From a virus, in the IMG/VR virus record IMGVR_UViG_3300027972_000038, positions 1 to 32,898 of that record: 32,898 nt of DNA. One strand, given 5' to 3'. Under the pieces are notes generated by a model. That model saw nothing but the letters and a program-made list of their open reading frames with translations. It had not been told where the DNA came from and did not search any database. This document shows positions 7,635-14,996 of the stretch, one piece after another. The first letter of the stretch is position 1. Each line of letters starts with the position of its first letter. The translations under genes and the position numbers were made by a program.

Positions 7635-7923
7635 ACGCGCGTCCTTGTCGGAATCGGGCATCGACTCGATGTTCGAGAAGCCATCCGCCACGACAGCGAC
7701 GGCCGACGTCGGTCTGACTGAGAAAGAGACGCTCTACCTCACCCCGGAGGCCCGCGACTGCCTCGAGGACCTGCACCGCGAGCTGCGGCGCGGCTCCAAG
7801 GACCGCCCCGCGCTCCCCCGCTCGGTCGCGTCGAAGTCGCGCATCGTCGACGCGCTCCTGCTCCTCTACCGCGACTCCGCCGACGATGTGGCCCGGCAGA
7901 TCCTCGGCGCGCCTGAGCCGTAG
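7627..7923 (+). CDS. Small ParA partner, probable centromere-binding protein
   Basis: 98 aa, starting within the last codons of parA (ATGCCTAA overlap). The N-terminus is flexible and basic. The second half has LYLTPEARDCLEDLHRELRRG and SKSRIVDALLLLYRD, a strand-helix-helix pattern reminiscent of ribbon-helix-helix or small ParB-type partners, although the fold is not certain. Its position directly behind a short ParA fits the type Ib arrangement, in which the second gene binds the centromere and represses the operon. Its site may be one of the inverted repeats at 6511-6542, 6632-6658 or 6861-6888. Confidence 0.65.
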   Translation: MPKRASLSESGIDSMFEKPSATTATADVGLTEKETLYLTPEARDCLEDLHRELRRGSKDRPALPRSVASKSRIVDALLLLYRDSADDVARQILGAPEP

Positions 7924-7949
7924 ACACGGGGCGTGTAGATTTGTATACT
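7921..7949 (+). promoter_or_regulatory. Promoter for a probable leaderless mRNA
   Basis: TAGACA (7921-7926), a 17-base spacer and TATACT (7944-7949); each box matches the sigma-70 consensus at five of six positions. The -10 ends 6 bases before the ATG at 7956, so transcription would begin at or next to the start codon. There is no room for a Shine-Dalgarno. The -35 overlaps the stop codon of the previous gene. Confidence 0.65.
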
Positions 7950-7955
7950 CGTCCC

Positions 7956-8291
7956 ATGTCACGGTTCGACTCGTTCGAAGAGATGGAACGTGCTCAGCGG
8001 CGGATGGAAGAGAAACGCGTGGAGAGTCCCGCCGCGAAGGGCGAGAAGAAGGTCGGCTACGGCCTCCTCGGGCTCATCTGTGTGGTTGCCGGCGCCGGGT
8101 TCTCGCAGGTACCGTCACTCGCGGCGAGCGCCCTCTTCTTCTTCAACGTGCTCGGGATCATCCTTGGAAGCATCGGCGTCAGCCGGAACGACACGAAGGG
8201 CTGCGGAATCACCGCCATCGTGATCGGCTCGATCTTCGTCCTGCTCTACCTCTTCATGGGCGGCGCGATCGCTCTCGCCCTCGCTGCCTGA
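7956..8291 (+). CDS. Small three-helix membrane protein, 111 aa
   Basis: A charged N-terminal 35 residues (MSRFDSFEEMERAQRRMEEK...) is followed by three hydrophobic segments at about 40-57, 62-80 and 87-110, so it is a probable inner-membrane protein with a cytoplasmic N-terminus. No family recognised. It has its own promoter and appears to lack a ribosome binding site. Expressed separately beside the partition genes, it could be a lysogeny or superinfection-exclusion protein, but that is only a guess from position. Its last 177 bases overlap the 3' end of the methylase gene on the other strand. Confidence 0.75.
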   Translation: MSRFDSFEEMERAQRRMEEKRVESPAAKGEKKVGYGLLGLICVVAGAGFSQVPSLAASALFFFNVLGIILGSIGVSRNDTKGCGITAIVIGSIFVLLYLFMGGAIALALAA

Positions 8292-9527
8292 CGGTAGCAC
8301 CAGCCGCGGTGTGAGCCCCATCTCGGAGAGGCGCTCGAGCGTTACCGCGACGAAGCGCGGATCGATCTCCATTCCAACGCCAACGCGGCCGATCGCCTCA
8401 GCTGCCGCCAGCGCCGTCCCCGTACCCAGGAACGCATCGGCAACGATCTCGCCAGGCTTGGTGTGGTTGCGGAACGCTCGCAGGTACAGGTCGGCCGGCT
8501 TCTGGGAGACGTGCCCGCCGTCGAACACGTCGAGCTCGTCCTGGCTCCGGGCAGCGGCGCCACGGTTCGCAACCTCCCACACGGTCGTCTGCCGGCGGTC
8601 GCCCTCCCAGGATGCCGTCTCCCCGTCACGCACCGCGTACCAGCACGGCTCGTGCCGCCAGTGGTAGTGGCCACGAGAGAGGACTGGCGCCTGTTTGACC
8701 CAGATGATCTGCGAGCGCAAGGCGTACCCACAGCGAATGAGACCCTCTGCCACGACGTGGGCGTAGATGCCGGCGTGCCAGACATAGAGGATCGGGGCCC
8801 GCCAGAGCGGCCATGCTTCCGACCAGTCGGATCGGTTGTCATTCTGGATGGTTCCCACGGTCTGGGTACCGCCGCCAAGGGCCTCCTCCCGCCATCCGCT
8901 GTCGTACTCCACCCCGTAGGGAGGGTCGGTCATCATGAGCGCGATGTCAGCATTCGCAAGTAACGTCTTCACGTGGCTTTCGTCGCAAGCGTCGCCGCAC
9001 ATCACCCGGTGCGAAACCCCATCCCTCACTTTTGAGGGTGCCTCCCAGACCTGGCCGGGCTCGACCCGCCACTTGGCCTCGAGCTCGGCGGCGCGCTCGG
9101 TCGGTGCCGGCGGGATCCGCTCGGCCGCCGAGTCGATCGTCTCAATCTCATCGATGTCGAAGCCAAGGACTTCGATCTCGAACCCGTCGTCGAGGAGCGC
9201 CTTCAACTGGCCCTGCACGATCGTCTCGTCGAACCACGACAGCTCTCCCGAGCGGTTGTCGGCCAGGGCAAAGGCCATCGCCGTCGCTTCGTCGTCGTCG
9301 GCGTACACCACCTGGATGGTCGGCCACCCCAGGCCCTCGGCCGCCTCGTGCAGGCCGTTGCCCTTCTCGATGAAGCCCGTTCGCTGGTTCACGACGATCG
9401 GAACACGCTGGCCGAACTTCTCGAGTAGGCCCTGGAGAAGATGGATCTGAGCCCGATCATGCACGCGGGCGTTCTGCGGGTCGCGCTTGACGGCGTCGAT
9501 CGCCACGGTGTGAACGGTCAAGTCCAT
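8115..9527 (-). CDS. ParB-like domain fused to a DNA N4/N6 methylase, 470 aa
   Basis: Residues 1-110 form a ParB/Srx-like domain (VHTVAIDAVKRDPQNARVHD, then GFIEKGNGLHEAAEGLGW where ParB proteins have a GxxR-type motif). Residues 170-410 form a class-beta DNA methyltransferase: the catalytic TDPPYG at 200-205 precedes the SAM-binding DAFLGTGTAL at 364-373. These phage fusions methylate adenine or cytosine at exocyclic nitrogen, typically as solitary anti-restriction or regulatory enzymes. I chose the ATG at 9527, 2 bases after the previous stop, although the frame continues upstream. Residues from about 413 to 470 are acidic, unlike a methylase, and are entirely antisense to the plus-strand membrane gene; the functional protein probably ends near residue 412. 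Confidence 0.85.
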   Translation of the reverse strand: MDLTVHTVAIDAVKRDPQNARVHDRAQIHLLQGLLEKFGQRVPIVVNQRTGFIEKGNGLHEAAEGLGWPTIQVVYADDDEATAMAFALADNRSGELSWFDETIVQGQLKALLDDGFEIEVLGFDIDEIETIDSAAERIPPAPTERAAELEAKWRVEPGQVWEAPSKVRDGVSHRVMCGDACDESHVKTLLANADIALMMTDPPYGVEYDSGWREEALGGGTQTVGTIQNDNRSDWSEAWPLWRAPILYVWHAGIYAHVVAEGLIRCGYALRSQIIWVKQAPVLSRGHYHWRHEPCWYAVRDGETASWEGDRRQTTVWEVANRGAAARSQDELDVFDGGHVSQKPADLYLRAFRNHTKPGEIVADAFLGTGTALAAAEAIGRVGVGMEIDPRFVAVTLERLSEMGLTPRLVLPSGSEGESDRAAHEEVEQDEDRADHDGGDSAALRVVPADADASKDDPEHVEEEEGARRE

Positions 9528-9529
9528 GC

Positions 9530-9673
9530 TCACCGTCCAGCAACGAGCACTTCGACCCACACGAACGGCGTCCAGCGGCCGCGCCAGTAGATGCGGCTCG
9601 TGACAGAACTCGACGTGGACAGTGTTCGGAACGATCGCCAATCGATCGAGAGTCTTCGTCTGCGACGTTTCAC
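9530..9673 (-). CDS. Small basic protein, 47 aa
   Basis: GTG start with AAAGGGG about 7 bases upstream; the TGA ends 2 bases before the methylase ATG. The N-terminus is very basic (MKRRRRRLSIDWRSF) and the C-terminus is aromatic and hydrophobic (WTPFVWVEVLVAGR), so it may bind nucleic acid or associate with a membrane. No family is recognised with certainty. Support comes from the ribosome site, tight spacing and lack of any other use for this 200-base gap. Confidence 0.55.
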   Translation of the reverse strand: MKRRRRRLSIDWRSFRTLSTSSSVTSRIYWRGRWTPFVWVEVLVAGR

Positions 9674-9692
9674 GGTAAGCCCCTTTCCCTGC

Positions 9693-9732
9693 TTGCTGTC
9701 TCGCCGGACAGACGGCTTCCCGCTATCCCGTC
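9693..9732 (+). repeat. Degenerate octamer repeat array, site 1
   Basis: Five consecutive 8-base units beginning TTGCTGTC and ending TTCCCGCT-ATCCCGTC keep an 8-base phase related to TTSCCGKC. The array spans the junction after the minor head gene and includes its stop codon region. The central units can also fold (CTGTC...GACAG). Confidence 0.45.
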
Positions 9733-10720
9733 AAGACAGGATCGACACGCGCTGCCGAGTCTGCCGCGGCGCCTTGTACGCGGACAGGACCTCTTCTTCG
9801 ACGACCTCGCGGAAGCAACGGCAGAGGATGGCCTCGCCGGGGTGCCCGCCCTCGGGAGGCTCGTCGACCGAGTACACCTGGCCCTCGCGCTCCCAATGCG
9901 ACGGCCTCGCCCGTGGGTACCGGCCGTTCGGGTTGCCCCGCACGCGCTCGTCGCCCATGTTCCGCCAGATGTAGGTCTTCAGCCCGGCCTGCTTCCACTG
10001 GTCGTCCGACACCGCGGCCATGAACGACCCGCACTGGTCCCGGGCGATGATCCCGGCACGCTTCCACGTGACGGGGTACACCGCCTGGATCCCCGTCTTG
10101 ATGTCCTTCAGCATCGCGCCTTTGCGCATGCCGTTCAGGACCACGCGCTCGATGTCGGTGAAGTAGGTCTGCGGGATGGTCTTGATGAGCGACACCTGCT
10201 GCTTCACGTGGGCCTGGACGATCTCGAGGAGTCGGGCGTTCCGGATGAGCGGATCGATCCCGACAATCGACTTGATCGTCTTTTTCCACTGCCGCTCGGA
10301 GTAGCCGAGGATCTCGCGCGCGTACTCGTACACCTGCTGCTCAATGATGGCCTCGTCGAGCGACGAGGTCATGAGCTCCTTCAGGCGCTCGAGGATGGCG
10401 AGGACGTCGGCAAGGTCGTCGGAGCGCACCTCAACGGCGCCCTCGGCGTCCGTCCGCCGCTCGCGCTCCCAACGTTCGACCGCCGGGTAGAGCTCCGTCT
10501 CGAGCGCGGCCGCGACGAGGGCCTTCTGGTCTTTGATGAGGCCGCGCAGGTAGGTCATGTACTTCGCGGCGTAGGTCGTCGGGAACCGAACGCCCCGCAC
10601 GCGCCGGCGCCGGACTCGCTGCGTCGTAGGCTCGTCAGCGTCGAACACTGCGTCGTAGACGTCGTTGACGGCTTTGACGTCGGCAAGGAGCGTTGTGAGG
10701 AGGGCCATCCTGTCGCTCAT
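9731..10720 (-). CDS. Phage Mu F / SPP1 gp7-like minor head protein
   Basis: 329 aa. The N-terminal two thirds are helical and charged. The C-terminal third carries the head morphogenesis signature: IARDQCGSF (about 225), a W...GLKTYIWRNMGDERVR stretch, HW....G, and a closing GHPGEAILCRCF, the PGE-x-x-x-CRC motif of the family. SPP1 gp7 and Mu gpF-type proteins are a few copies per capsid bound to the portal, acting in assembly or DNA ejection. In most phages this gene directly follows the portal; here they are separated by about 9 kb of sugar-modification genes. Start overlaps the previous stop as ATGA. Confidence 0.85.
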   Translation of the reverse strand: MSDRMALLTTLLADVKAVNDVYDAVFDADEPTTQRVRRRRVRGVRFPTTYAAKYMTYLRGLIKDQKALVAAALETELYPAVERWERERRTDAEGAVEVRSDDLADVLAILERLKELMTSSLDEAIIEQQVYEYAREILGYSERQWKKTIKSIVGIDPLIRNARLLEIVQAHVKQQVSLIKTIPQTYFTDIERVVLNGMRKGAMLKDIKTGIQAVYPVTWKRAGIIARDQCGSFMAAVSDDQWKQAGLKTYIWRNMGDERVRGNPNGRYPRARPSHWEREGQVYSVDEPPEGGHPGEAILCRCFREVVEEEVLSAYKAPRQTRQRVSILS

Positions 10721-11484
10721 GCCCGCGCTCCCGCGAAGAGCTTGGTGCGCGACGTGAACAGCACGCGGTTGCGCTCGATGTTCGAGAAGTGGTCGCGCCC
10801 GCGCGGATGGTAGAGGTGGGTTACCTGGGCAGTCTCACAGTAGAGGACCTCAGCGCCCATCTGGTAGGCACGGACTGCATAGTCGGTCTCTTCCCAGCCA
10901 AAGCCTCCATCGTAGGCCTCGTCGAACGGTCCCACGTCGCGGAATGTGGCTGCGGTGATCATCATGTTCCCGCCGCCGCCGCGCTCGAACAGACACGCCT
11001 CCCGCCGCAAGCTGGGGCCGAATGGCCTCCACCGCATGTGGGAAGAGCGAGGGTCGCGTTCCACCGTGCCGTTTGCCTGTTCGTGGTCTGTTCGCCCGAA
11101 CACGACACCGGGCTCCCACTCGAGGCTGTCACGATAGACGCTCAGCCAGGTCTTCGCCGGCAAGCAGTCGGCATCGAGGAACACGTACGCGTCGCGCCCG
11201 GGCAGTGCCTCGACACCGGCATTGCGCTGCGAGGCGAGGCGCCATCCGCGGCCGACCTCGTCGTCGCGTCGGCAATCAAGGATTCGGCAGCGGACATCGT
11301 CCTTGGTGAACGCCACGACGTGAGTGAGCCACCACTGGTCGTCGGCCGCCGCGAGCACCACGCTGTCCTCGTCCTTGATCTGGCTTGCCACCTCATCCAG
11401 GACGCAGCACAGCGCGTGAAGGCGCACGCGATCCTCCGGCAGGATGTGAACGGGGATCACGATGCCCAACGTCGGACTGCTCAC
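10717..11484 (-). CDS. Family-2 glycosyltransferase, 255 aa
   Basis: I chose the GTG at 11484 because AAAGGAG lies 7 bases upstream, placing the GT-A strand (SPTLGIVIPVHI) at the N-terminus. The DxD metal and nucleotide-sugar motif is DAD at 104-106 within AYVFLDADCLPAKTW. Later motifs FERGGGGNMMITAATFRDVGPFDE and GFGWEETDYAVRAYQMG match the acceptor side of GT2 enzymes, with ED/ET as the likely catalytic-base region. It would transfer a sugar from a nucleotide donor to a glycan, a protein or modified DNA; the acceptor cannot be read. It belongs to the cassette between portal and minor head genes and overlaps the latter. Confidence 0.85.
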   Translation of the reverse strand: MSSPTLGIVIPVHILPEDRVRLHALCCVLDEVASQIKDEDSVVLAAADDQWWLTHVVAFTKDDVRCRILDCRRDDEVGRGWRLASQRNAGVEALPGRDAYVFLDADCLPAKTWLSVYRDSLEWEPGVVFGRTDHEQANGTVERDPRSSHMRWRPFGPSLRREACLFERGGGGNMMITAATFRDVGPFDEAYDGGFGWEETDYAVRAYQMGAEVLYCETAQVTHLYHPRGRDHFSNIERNRVLFTSRTKLFAGARA

Positions 11485-11486
11485 GT

Positions 11487-11906
11487 CTAGGCTCCTTTGC
11501 CGCGCGCCGTGTCGCCCGGTTCCTGGCTCGTCGGCTCTTCGACCGATGGCTCCTGTACGGCGCTCATGAGGAGCGCACCGTACGGGAGATTGATCTCGAT
11601 CTCGTCCTGCGGCATCTGGCCGAACCGAGCGTCCCGGAAGAACCGAAGCACGTGAGACATGCAACAGAACTCGAATTTGACGACCTTCGGCTGCTGCAAC
11701 ACCGGACTGTACGTGACGGTGATGTATACCCGCCCATCGGACGCCGGGTACACGAGCTTCATCTCGGAGGACTCGCCGCGGCCGAAGATGTCGAGCCTCC
11801 CCGGCTGCTCGGTGACGATGAGGCCACCGCAGAAGTCACAGTACACCTGCGACGTGACCACGTGAACGTGGCCGCGATCGCATCGCTCCGTGGTGTCCTG
11901 TCGCAT
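11487..11906 (-). CDS. Putative zinc-binding protein, 139 aa
   Basis: ATG at 11906 with GGAGG 8 bases upstream. Cysteine and histidine pairs are at the start (CDRGH, residues 9-13), YCDFCGG (22-28) and FCCMSH (near 81-86), consistent with one or two bound metals. The middle is beta-rich (RVYITVTYSPV..., KVVKFEFCC) and the C-terminal 25 residues are disordered and rich in Pro, Glu and Ser. No family recognised. It sits in the sugar cassette, two bases before a glycosyltransferase start. Confidence 0.7.
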   Translation of the reverse strand: MRQDTTERCDRGHVHVVTSQVYCDFCGGLIVTEQPGRLDIFGRGESSEMKLVYPASDGRVYITVTYSPVLQQPKVVKFEFCCMSHVLRFFRDARFGQMPQDEIEINLPYGALLMSAVQEPSVEEPTSQEPGDTARGKGA

Positions 11907-11954
11907 GGCTCGGCCTCCATCATGATTGCCCCGCCGATCCTACCGCGCTTGCCG

Positions 11955-12176
11955 CTACGCCGCCAAGGCGGGTTCCCGTGATGCCGTCTTCCTGGCCTCA
12001 CTCTCGGGACCAAGCGTGATCGTCGCCACCTGCTCCAGATCAAGAACGATACGCTCCGCGAGGAACTGCACCTCGAGAGCGTTCTTCGTGTTCACGTACC
12101 CGCCGTAGGCCTTGCAGCTGCGCTGCACCGTCTCCTTCAGGATCTTCCGCCGGTTACGCTTGGCAGCATCGCTCAC
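11955..12176 (-). CDS. Hypothetical small basic protein, 73 aa
   Basis: GTG start with AGGAGG 9 bases upstream, located inside the end of the epimerase gene (23-base overlap). N-terminal residues are basic and helical (MSDAAKRNRRKILKETVQRS), followed by a strand-like stretch (LAERIVLDLEQVATITLG). No family recognised. A short palindrome CCGCC-AA-GGCGG lies at 11960-11971 over its last codons. Confidence 0.6.
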   Translation of the reverse strand: MSDAAKRNRRKILKETVQRSCKAYGGYVNTKNALEVQFLAERIVLDLEQVATITLGPESEARKTASREPALAA

Positions 12177-13098
12177 GGTCGAGTTCCTCCTTCATGCGGG
12201 AAAGGCCTTCCGCTAGGTCGATCTGCGTCCTGAACCCAATCTCGGTCTCGATGAGGTCCGGATTGAGCAGGCTGTCCTGGATGTCCCCTTCGCGCCACGG
12301 CTCGTGCCTCACTTCTAGGCCTGGGTACGCTCGCGCAAACCAGTCCGCAAGCTCGTTGACCGATGTCGGACGGCCACCGGCCACGTTCCATGTGCTCGGT
12401 AGCCTGCTCGCCGGACACACCGCGCATCGGTAGAGGGCCGCAACGATGTCGTCGACGTGGACGAAGTCGCGGGTCTGTCGCCCGGACCCGTAGATGACCA
12501 ACGGAGCGCCCGCCTCTGCCGCCTTGAAGAACGCGGGGATGACGCCGGCCGCATCGTGCGCTCCGTAGACGTTGCCGAAGCGCAGAACTGCCGTGACGCA
12601 GTCCGCGCGCTCTGGGGTGAGAAGGTACTCGTCCCACGACTTCGTCCACCCGTACACTCCGGCCGGACTTCCCCGCTGCGCCACTTCCATGTGCCCGCCC
12701 GCGGAAGGCTCCAGGTTGCCGTACACCGCCGCGGACGAGGAGAAGACGATCCGCTCCACGCTCGGGACGCGCTGCGCCGCTCGAAACACCGCCGCCGTAC
12801 CCATGACGTTCACGGCCACCGCCCGCGCACGCTTCTCCTCGCACGTCTGCACGTCGGAGACCGCCGCCAGGTGGAAAATGACCTCGATGCGGAGAAGCGA
12901 CACCAGCTCCTCCAACGCCGGAGCGTCCGCGACGTCCATGACCGCCGTGTTCACCTGCCGCCCCTCGAGGTCGTCCAGGCGCTCGCTCTTCCCCGTGGAG
13001 AAGTCGTCCACCACTGCGACGAGGTGGCCTTCATCCGCCAGCTTCCGCACCAGCCTCGATCCAATGAACCCCGCGCCGCCTGTCACGAGGATCCTCAC
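12154..13098 (-). CDS. NAD-dependent sugar epimerase/dehydratase, 314 aa
   Basis: Extended short-chain dehydrogenase of the GalE/UDP-glucose 4-epimerase type. The N-terminus has the Rossmann motif TGGAGFIG (6-13). Catalytic residues are serine in VFSSSAAVYG (around 121-123), Y149 and K153 (YGWTK). RFGNVYGAHD and DFVHVDDIVAAL are typical substrate-domain motifs. Such enzymes epimerise or dehydrate nucleotide-linked sugars and would supply an unusual donor to the nearby glycosyltransferases. ATG at 13098 follows a purine-rich leader (GGGGG and GTGAGG). The exact reaction (4-epimerase versus 4,6-dehydratase) cannot be fixed; the TSSS loop and absence of a clear DE pair favour an epimerase. Confidence 0.9.
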   Translation of the reverse strand: MRILVTGGAGFIGSRLVRKLADEGHLVAVVDDFSTGKSERLDDLEGRQVNTAVMDVADAPALEELVSLLRIEVIFHLAAVSDVQTCEEKRARAVAVNVMGTAAVFRAAQRVPSVERIVFSSSAAVYGNLEPSAGGHMEVAQRGSPAGVYGWTKSWDEYLLTPERADCVTAVLRFGNVYGAHDAAGVIPAFFKAAEAGAPLVIYGSGRQTRDFVHVDDIVAALYRCAVCPASRLPSTWNVAGGRPTSVNELADWFARAYPGLEVRHEPWREGDIQDSLLNPDLIETEIGFRTQIDLAEGLSRMKEELDRERCCQA

Positions 13099-13108
13099 AA
13101 TTCCCCCT

Positions 13109-13132
13109 TTGCCGTCTTCCCGGCTTCTCGTC
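13109..13132 (+). repeat. Octamer repeat array, site 2
   Basis: Three consecutive units TTGCCGTC, TTCCCGGC and TTCTCGTC, followed by TTACC, in the leader of the epimerase gene and touching the stop codon of the gene before it. Confidence 0.6.
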
Positions 13133-13792
13133 TTACCAACGCTGGAACGTGCGTTCGTCCAGCCGTTGGGCTAGACCCGCATTCGCTTGGTCCAGCCGTC
13201 CCCACGACGTTCTGCCCTTGTCGAAGATCTCGACGAGATCGTTGGGCAGCGCGCGAAGGCCGCCGAGGAGCGTCGGTTCTCCGTCGTCCTTGGCCATGAT
13301 CGACCAGAAGCGCGGGCACTCGTGCACCCGCACGGCGCCGACGAAGAACGGCCCGTCCGAGAACAGGCGCTCCGCACCGTCGACAACGCACGGACTGCCG
13401 CTCACCAGGATCCCCACGACATTCGACCGCAGCTCATCGAGCTCCGACACATCCGTGAGGTAGGCATACGACGGCACGACAAGCGCATCCTGGTCGCGAA
13501 ACTCCCACAGGAGAGACAGCGCGTGCCGCTCGCCGACCATGTCGTAGTCGATGACGATCTGCGTCGCCCGCGGGAGCCGCCCCTCACGCTGCAGCACGAG
13601 GAGCTTCGGCGCCGCCGTCTCGCTCACCACGATGCACAGGCGCGTGTACCCGGACTTCTCCGCCACGATCCACAGCCGGTCGATCGCCCGCACGCCAGGC
13701 TGAAGCTCGAGCGTGAGGTGGTCCAGCGCATCCGGACCGCCGGCAAGGACGATGACGGTGCGAGCAGGAACGTCACCATGCTCATCCTGCAT
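13133..13792 (-). CDS. Possible sugar nucleotidyltransferase-like protein, 219 aa
   Basis: The N-terminus reads RTVIVLAGGPDALDHLTLEL, recalling the first strand and glycine loop of nucleotidyltransferases. It is followed by RAIDRLWIVAEKSGYTRLCIVVSE and DALVVPSYAYLTDV, which are placed like the helix-strand and product-binding segments of that fold. The canonical GxGxR signature is not complete, so activity is uncertain. The next segments (VVDGAERLFSDGPFFVGAVRVH, LVEIFDKGRTSWG) are also compatible. If correct, it would charge a sugar-1-phosphate for the glycosyltransferases. It overlaps the upstream gene by 11 bases. An alternative is a GT-A-fold glycosyltransferase lacking a clear DxD. Confidence 0.5.
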   Translation of the reverse strand: MQDEHGDVPARTVIVLAGGPDALDHLTLELQPGVRAIDRLWIVAEKSGYTRLCIVVSETAAPKLLVLQREGRLPRATQIVIDYDMVGERHALSLLWEFRDQDALVVPSYAYLTDVSELDELRSNVVGILVSGSPCVVDGAERLFSDGPFFVGAVRVHECPRFWSIMAKDDGEPTLLGGLRALPNDLVEIFDKGRTSWGRLDQANAGLAQRLDERTFQRW

Positions 13793-14447
13793 GGTTCCTC
13801 CTCCCGCCAGTTCTCCCGCCCGTGTAGACGAGATCTCCGATGCGCGCCGCGAAGTCGATCTCCACGGTGAACGGCTTCTCCTTCACGACGGTCATCGGGT
13901 ACCGCCCTGGCGTCACCCCCATCGCCTCGATCAGCCGCTTGCAGCGGACCTGACGCTGGTCGGCGAAGCTCACGATGAAGTCACCAGTCCTATCGCGCAG
14001 CATCTCGACCCGAACTTTCAGTCCGGCGCGGTAGAGCACAACACTGCTGACTCCGCTGAGTCCTCGCCGCTCGACCATCGCAATGGGGAAGCTCACCTGC
14101 CCGGCACGGGTCACGCTCACCGCATCCGGCGTGTTGCGGCACCCCGGCCCGTGCACCTTGGACACGCGTTTCCATGGACCGCCTTCCTGCAGGCTAGACG
14201 GCGCCCTGGCTTGCCGCCTTCCCGTCTTCTCGGCAAGCCGGATGTGCTGCGTTCGCAGGATCGAATCGATCTCTTCGACCGTGATCATCCGAGAGCAGAC
14301 TTCGCCCTCGGACTTCCGCTTGTGGAGCCCGCGCTCCTTCTCACGCCACTCGTCGACCAGGGCCTGTTTCTCCTCCCGGGTCGACGGCAGCGTGTCCATC
14401 GCATCGATCGCGGCGATGAGGGCCGCCTGGCACTTCATCTCAGGCAT
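13782..14447 (-). CDS. Hypothetical protein, 221 aa
   Basis: Starts at the ATG at 14447, overlapping the upstream stop (ATGCCTGA). The N-terminal 65 residues are helical and highly charged (MPEMKCQAALIAAIDAMDTL, REEKQALVDEWREKERG). A basic linker of about 70-95 is encoded across an octamer repeat (14211-14234). The C-terminal half is beta-rich (SSVVLYRAGLKVRVEML, DFIVSFADQRQVRCKRLIEAMG, PFTVEIDFAARIGDLVYTGG). No family recognised; the repeat-encoded linker suggests that this junction is evolutionarily young. Confidence 0.6.
   Translation of the reverse strand: MPEMKCQAALIAAIDAMDTLPSTREEKQALVDEWREKERGLHKRKSEGEVCSRMITVEEIDSILRTQHIRLAEKTGRRQARAPSSLQEGGPWKRVSKVHGPGCRNTPDAVSVTRAGQVSFPIAMVERRGLSGVSSVVLYRAGLKVRVEMLRDRTGDFIVSFADQRQVRCKRLIEAMGVTPGRYPMTVVKEKPFTVEIDFAARIGDLVYTGGRTGGRRNHAG
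14211..14234 (+). repeat. Octamer repeat array, site 3 (inside a gene)
   Basis: Three units TTGCCGCC, TTCCCGTC and TTCTCGGC in phase, inside the 221-aa gene, where they encode part of a basic linker (AEKTGRRQ). Confidence 0.6.
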
Positions 14448-14949
14448 GCCCGAGCCTCCGTCGGCGCCAATAGACGATCCCGACCGCGGCGCCGCCCACG
14501 ATCACCCCAAGCCCGCCGATCCAGGCCAGCGCAACGACGATCGCCGGAACGCGGCGGATCTCGCGGACGGTCTCGGTCAGGTTCGTCGTTGCCTTCTCCG
14601 CGCCGATCTTGCTGTCCTCGAGCACGATCACGCGGTTGTCGATCGCCGCTACGGCCTGTGCCGCTGCTCCCGCCTGGCTGGAGACGACAGCGGCGAGCCT
14701 TGCCTCAGCCGCGAGAGCACGCTCGTCGGCCGCCGCTTCCCGCTCCGCTGCTTCCGCGCGCAACGCCTGAGCCTCGAGAGCCACGGCCACCTGCACCTGG
14801 GCAGCGATCGCCGATTCATCGAGGGGCGCTGCCTCCTTGGTGATCTCATACACCTGCGCCGGCGGTGGAGTCGTAGCGACCGTGATCAACATCAGCGCCG
14901 CGAACGCGGCCGCGGTCCACCCCAATGCGAACATCCACTCCTTGTTCAT
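14440..14949 (-). CDS. Two-helix membrane protein with a coiled-coil domain, 169 aa
   Basis: ATG at 14949, with a GGGGG ribosome site about 11 bases upstream. Membrane segments are at about 6-25 (FALGWTAAAFAALMLITVA) and 136-160, flanking about 100 residues that are rich in Ala and Glu and probably coiled coil (QALRAEAAEREAAADERALA). The protein ends with WRRRRLGHA, a basic cytoplasmic anchor. The layout could be a holin/spanin-like or a scaffold for membrane-associated sugar enzymes; no family is certain. It overlaps the next gene by 8 bases. Confidence 0.7.
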   Translation of the reverse strand: MNKEWMFALGWTAAAFAALMLITVATTPPPAQVYEITKEAAPLDESAIAAQVQVAVALEAQALRAEAAEREAAADERALAAEARLAAVVSSQAGAAAQAVAAIDNRVIVLEDSKIGAEKATTNLTETVREIRRVPAIVVALAWIGGLGVIVGGAAVGIVYWRRRRLGHA

Positions 14950-14972
14950 GTGGTTCGAGCCCCCTTCTTGCT

Positions 14973-14996
14973 TTCCCGTCTTGCCGTCTTCGCGGC
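14973..14996 (+). repeat. Octamer repeat array, site 4
   Basis: TTCCCGTC, TTGCCGTC, TTCGCGGC, then TTAC, directly after the acyltransferase stop codon and before the 169-aa membrane gene. It shares GCCGTCTTC with site 2. Confidence 0.6.
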
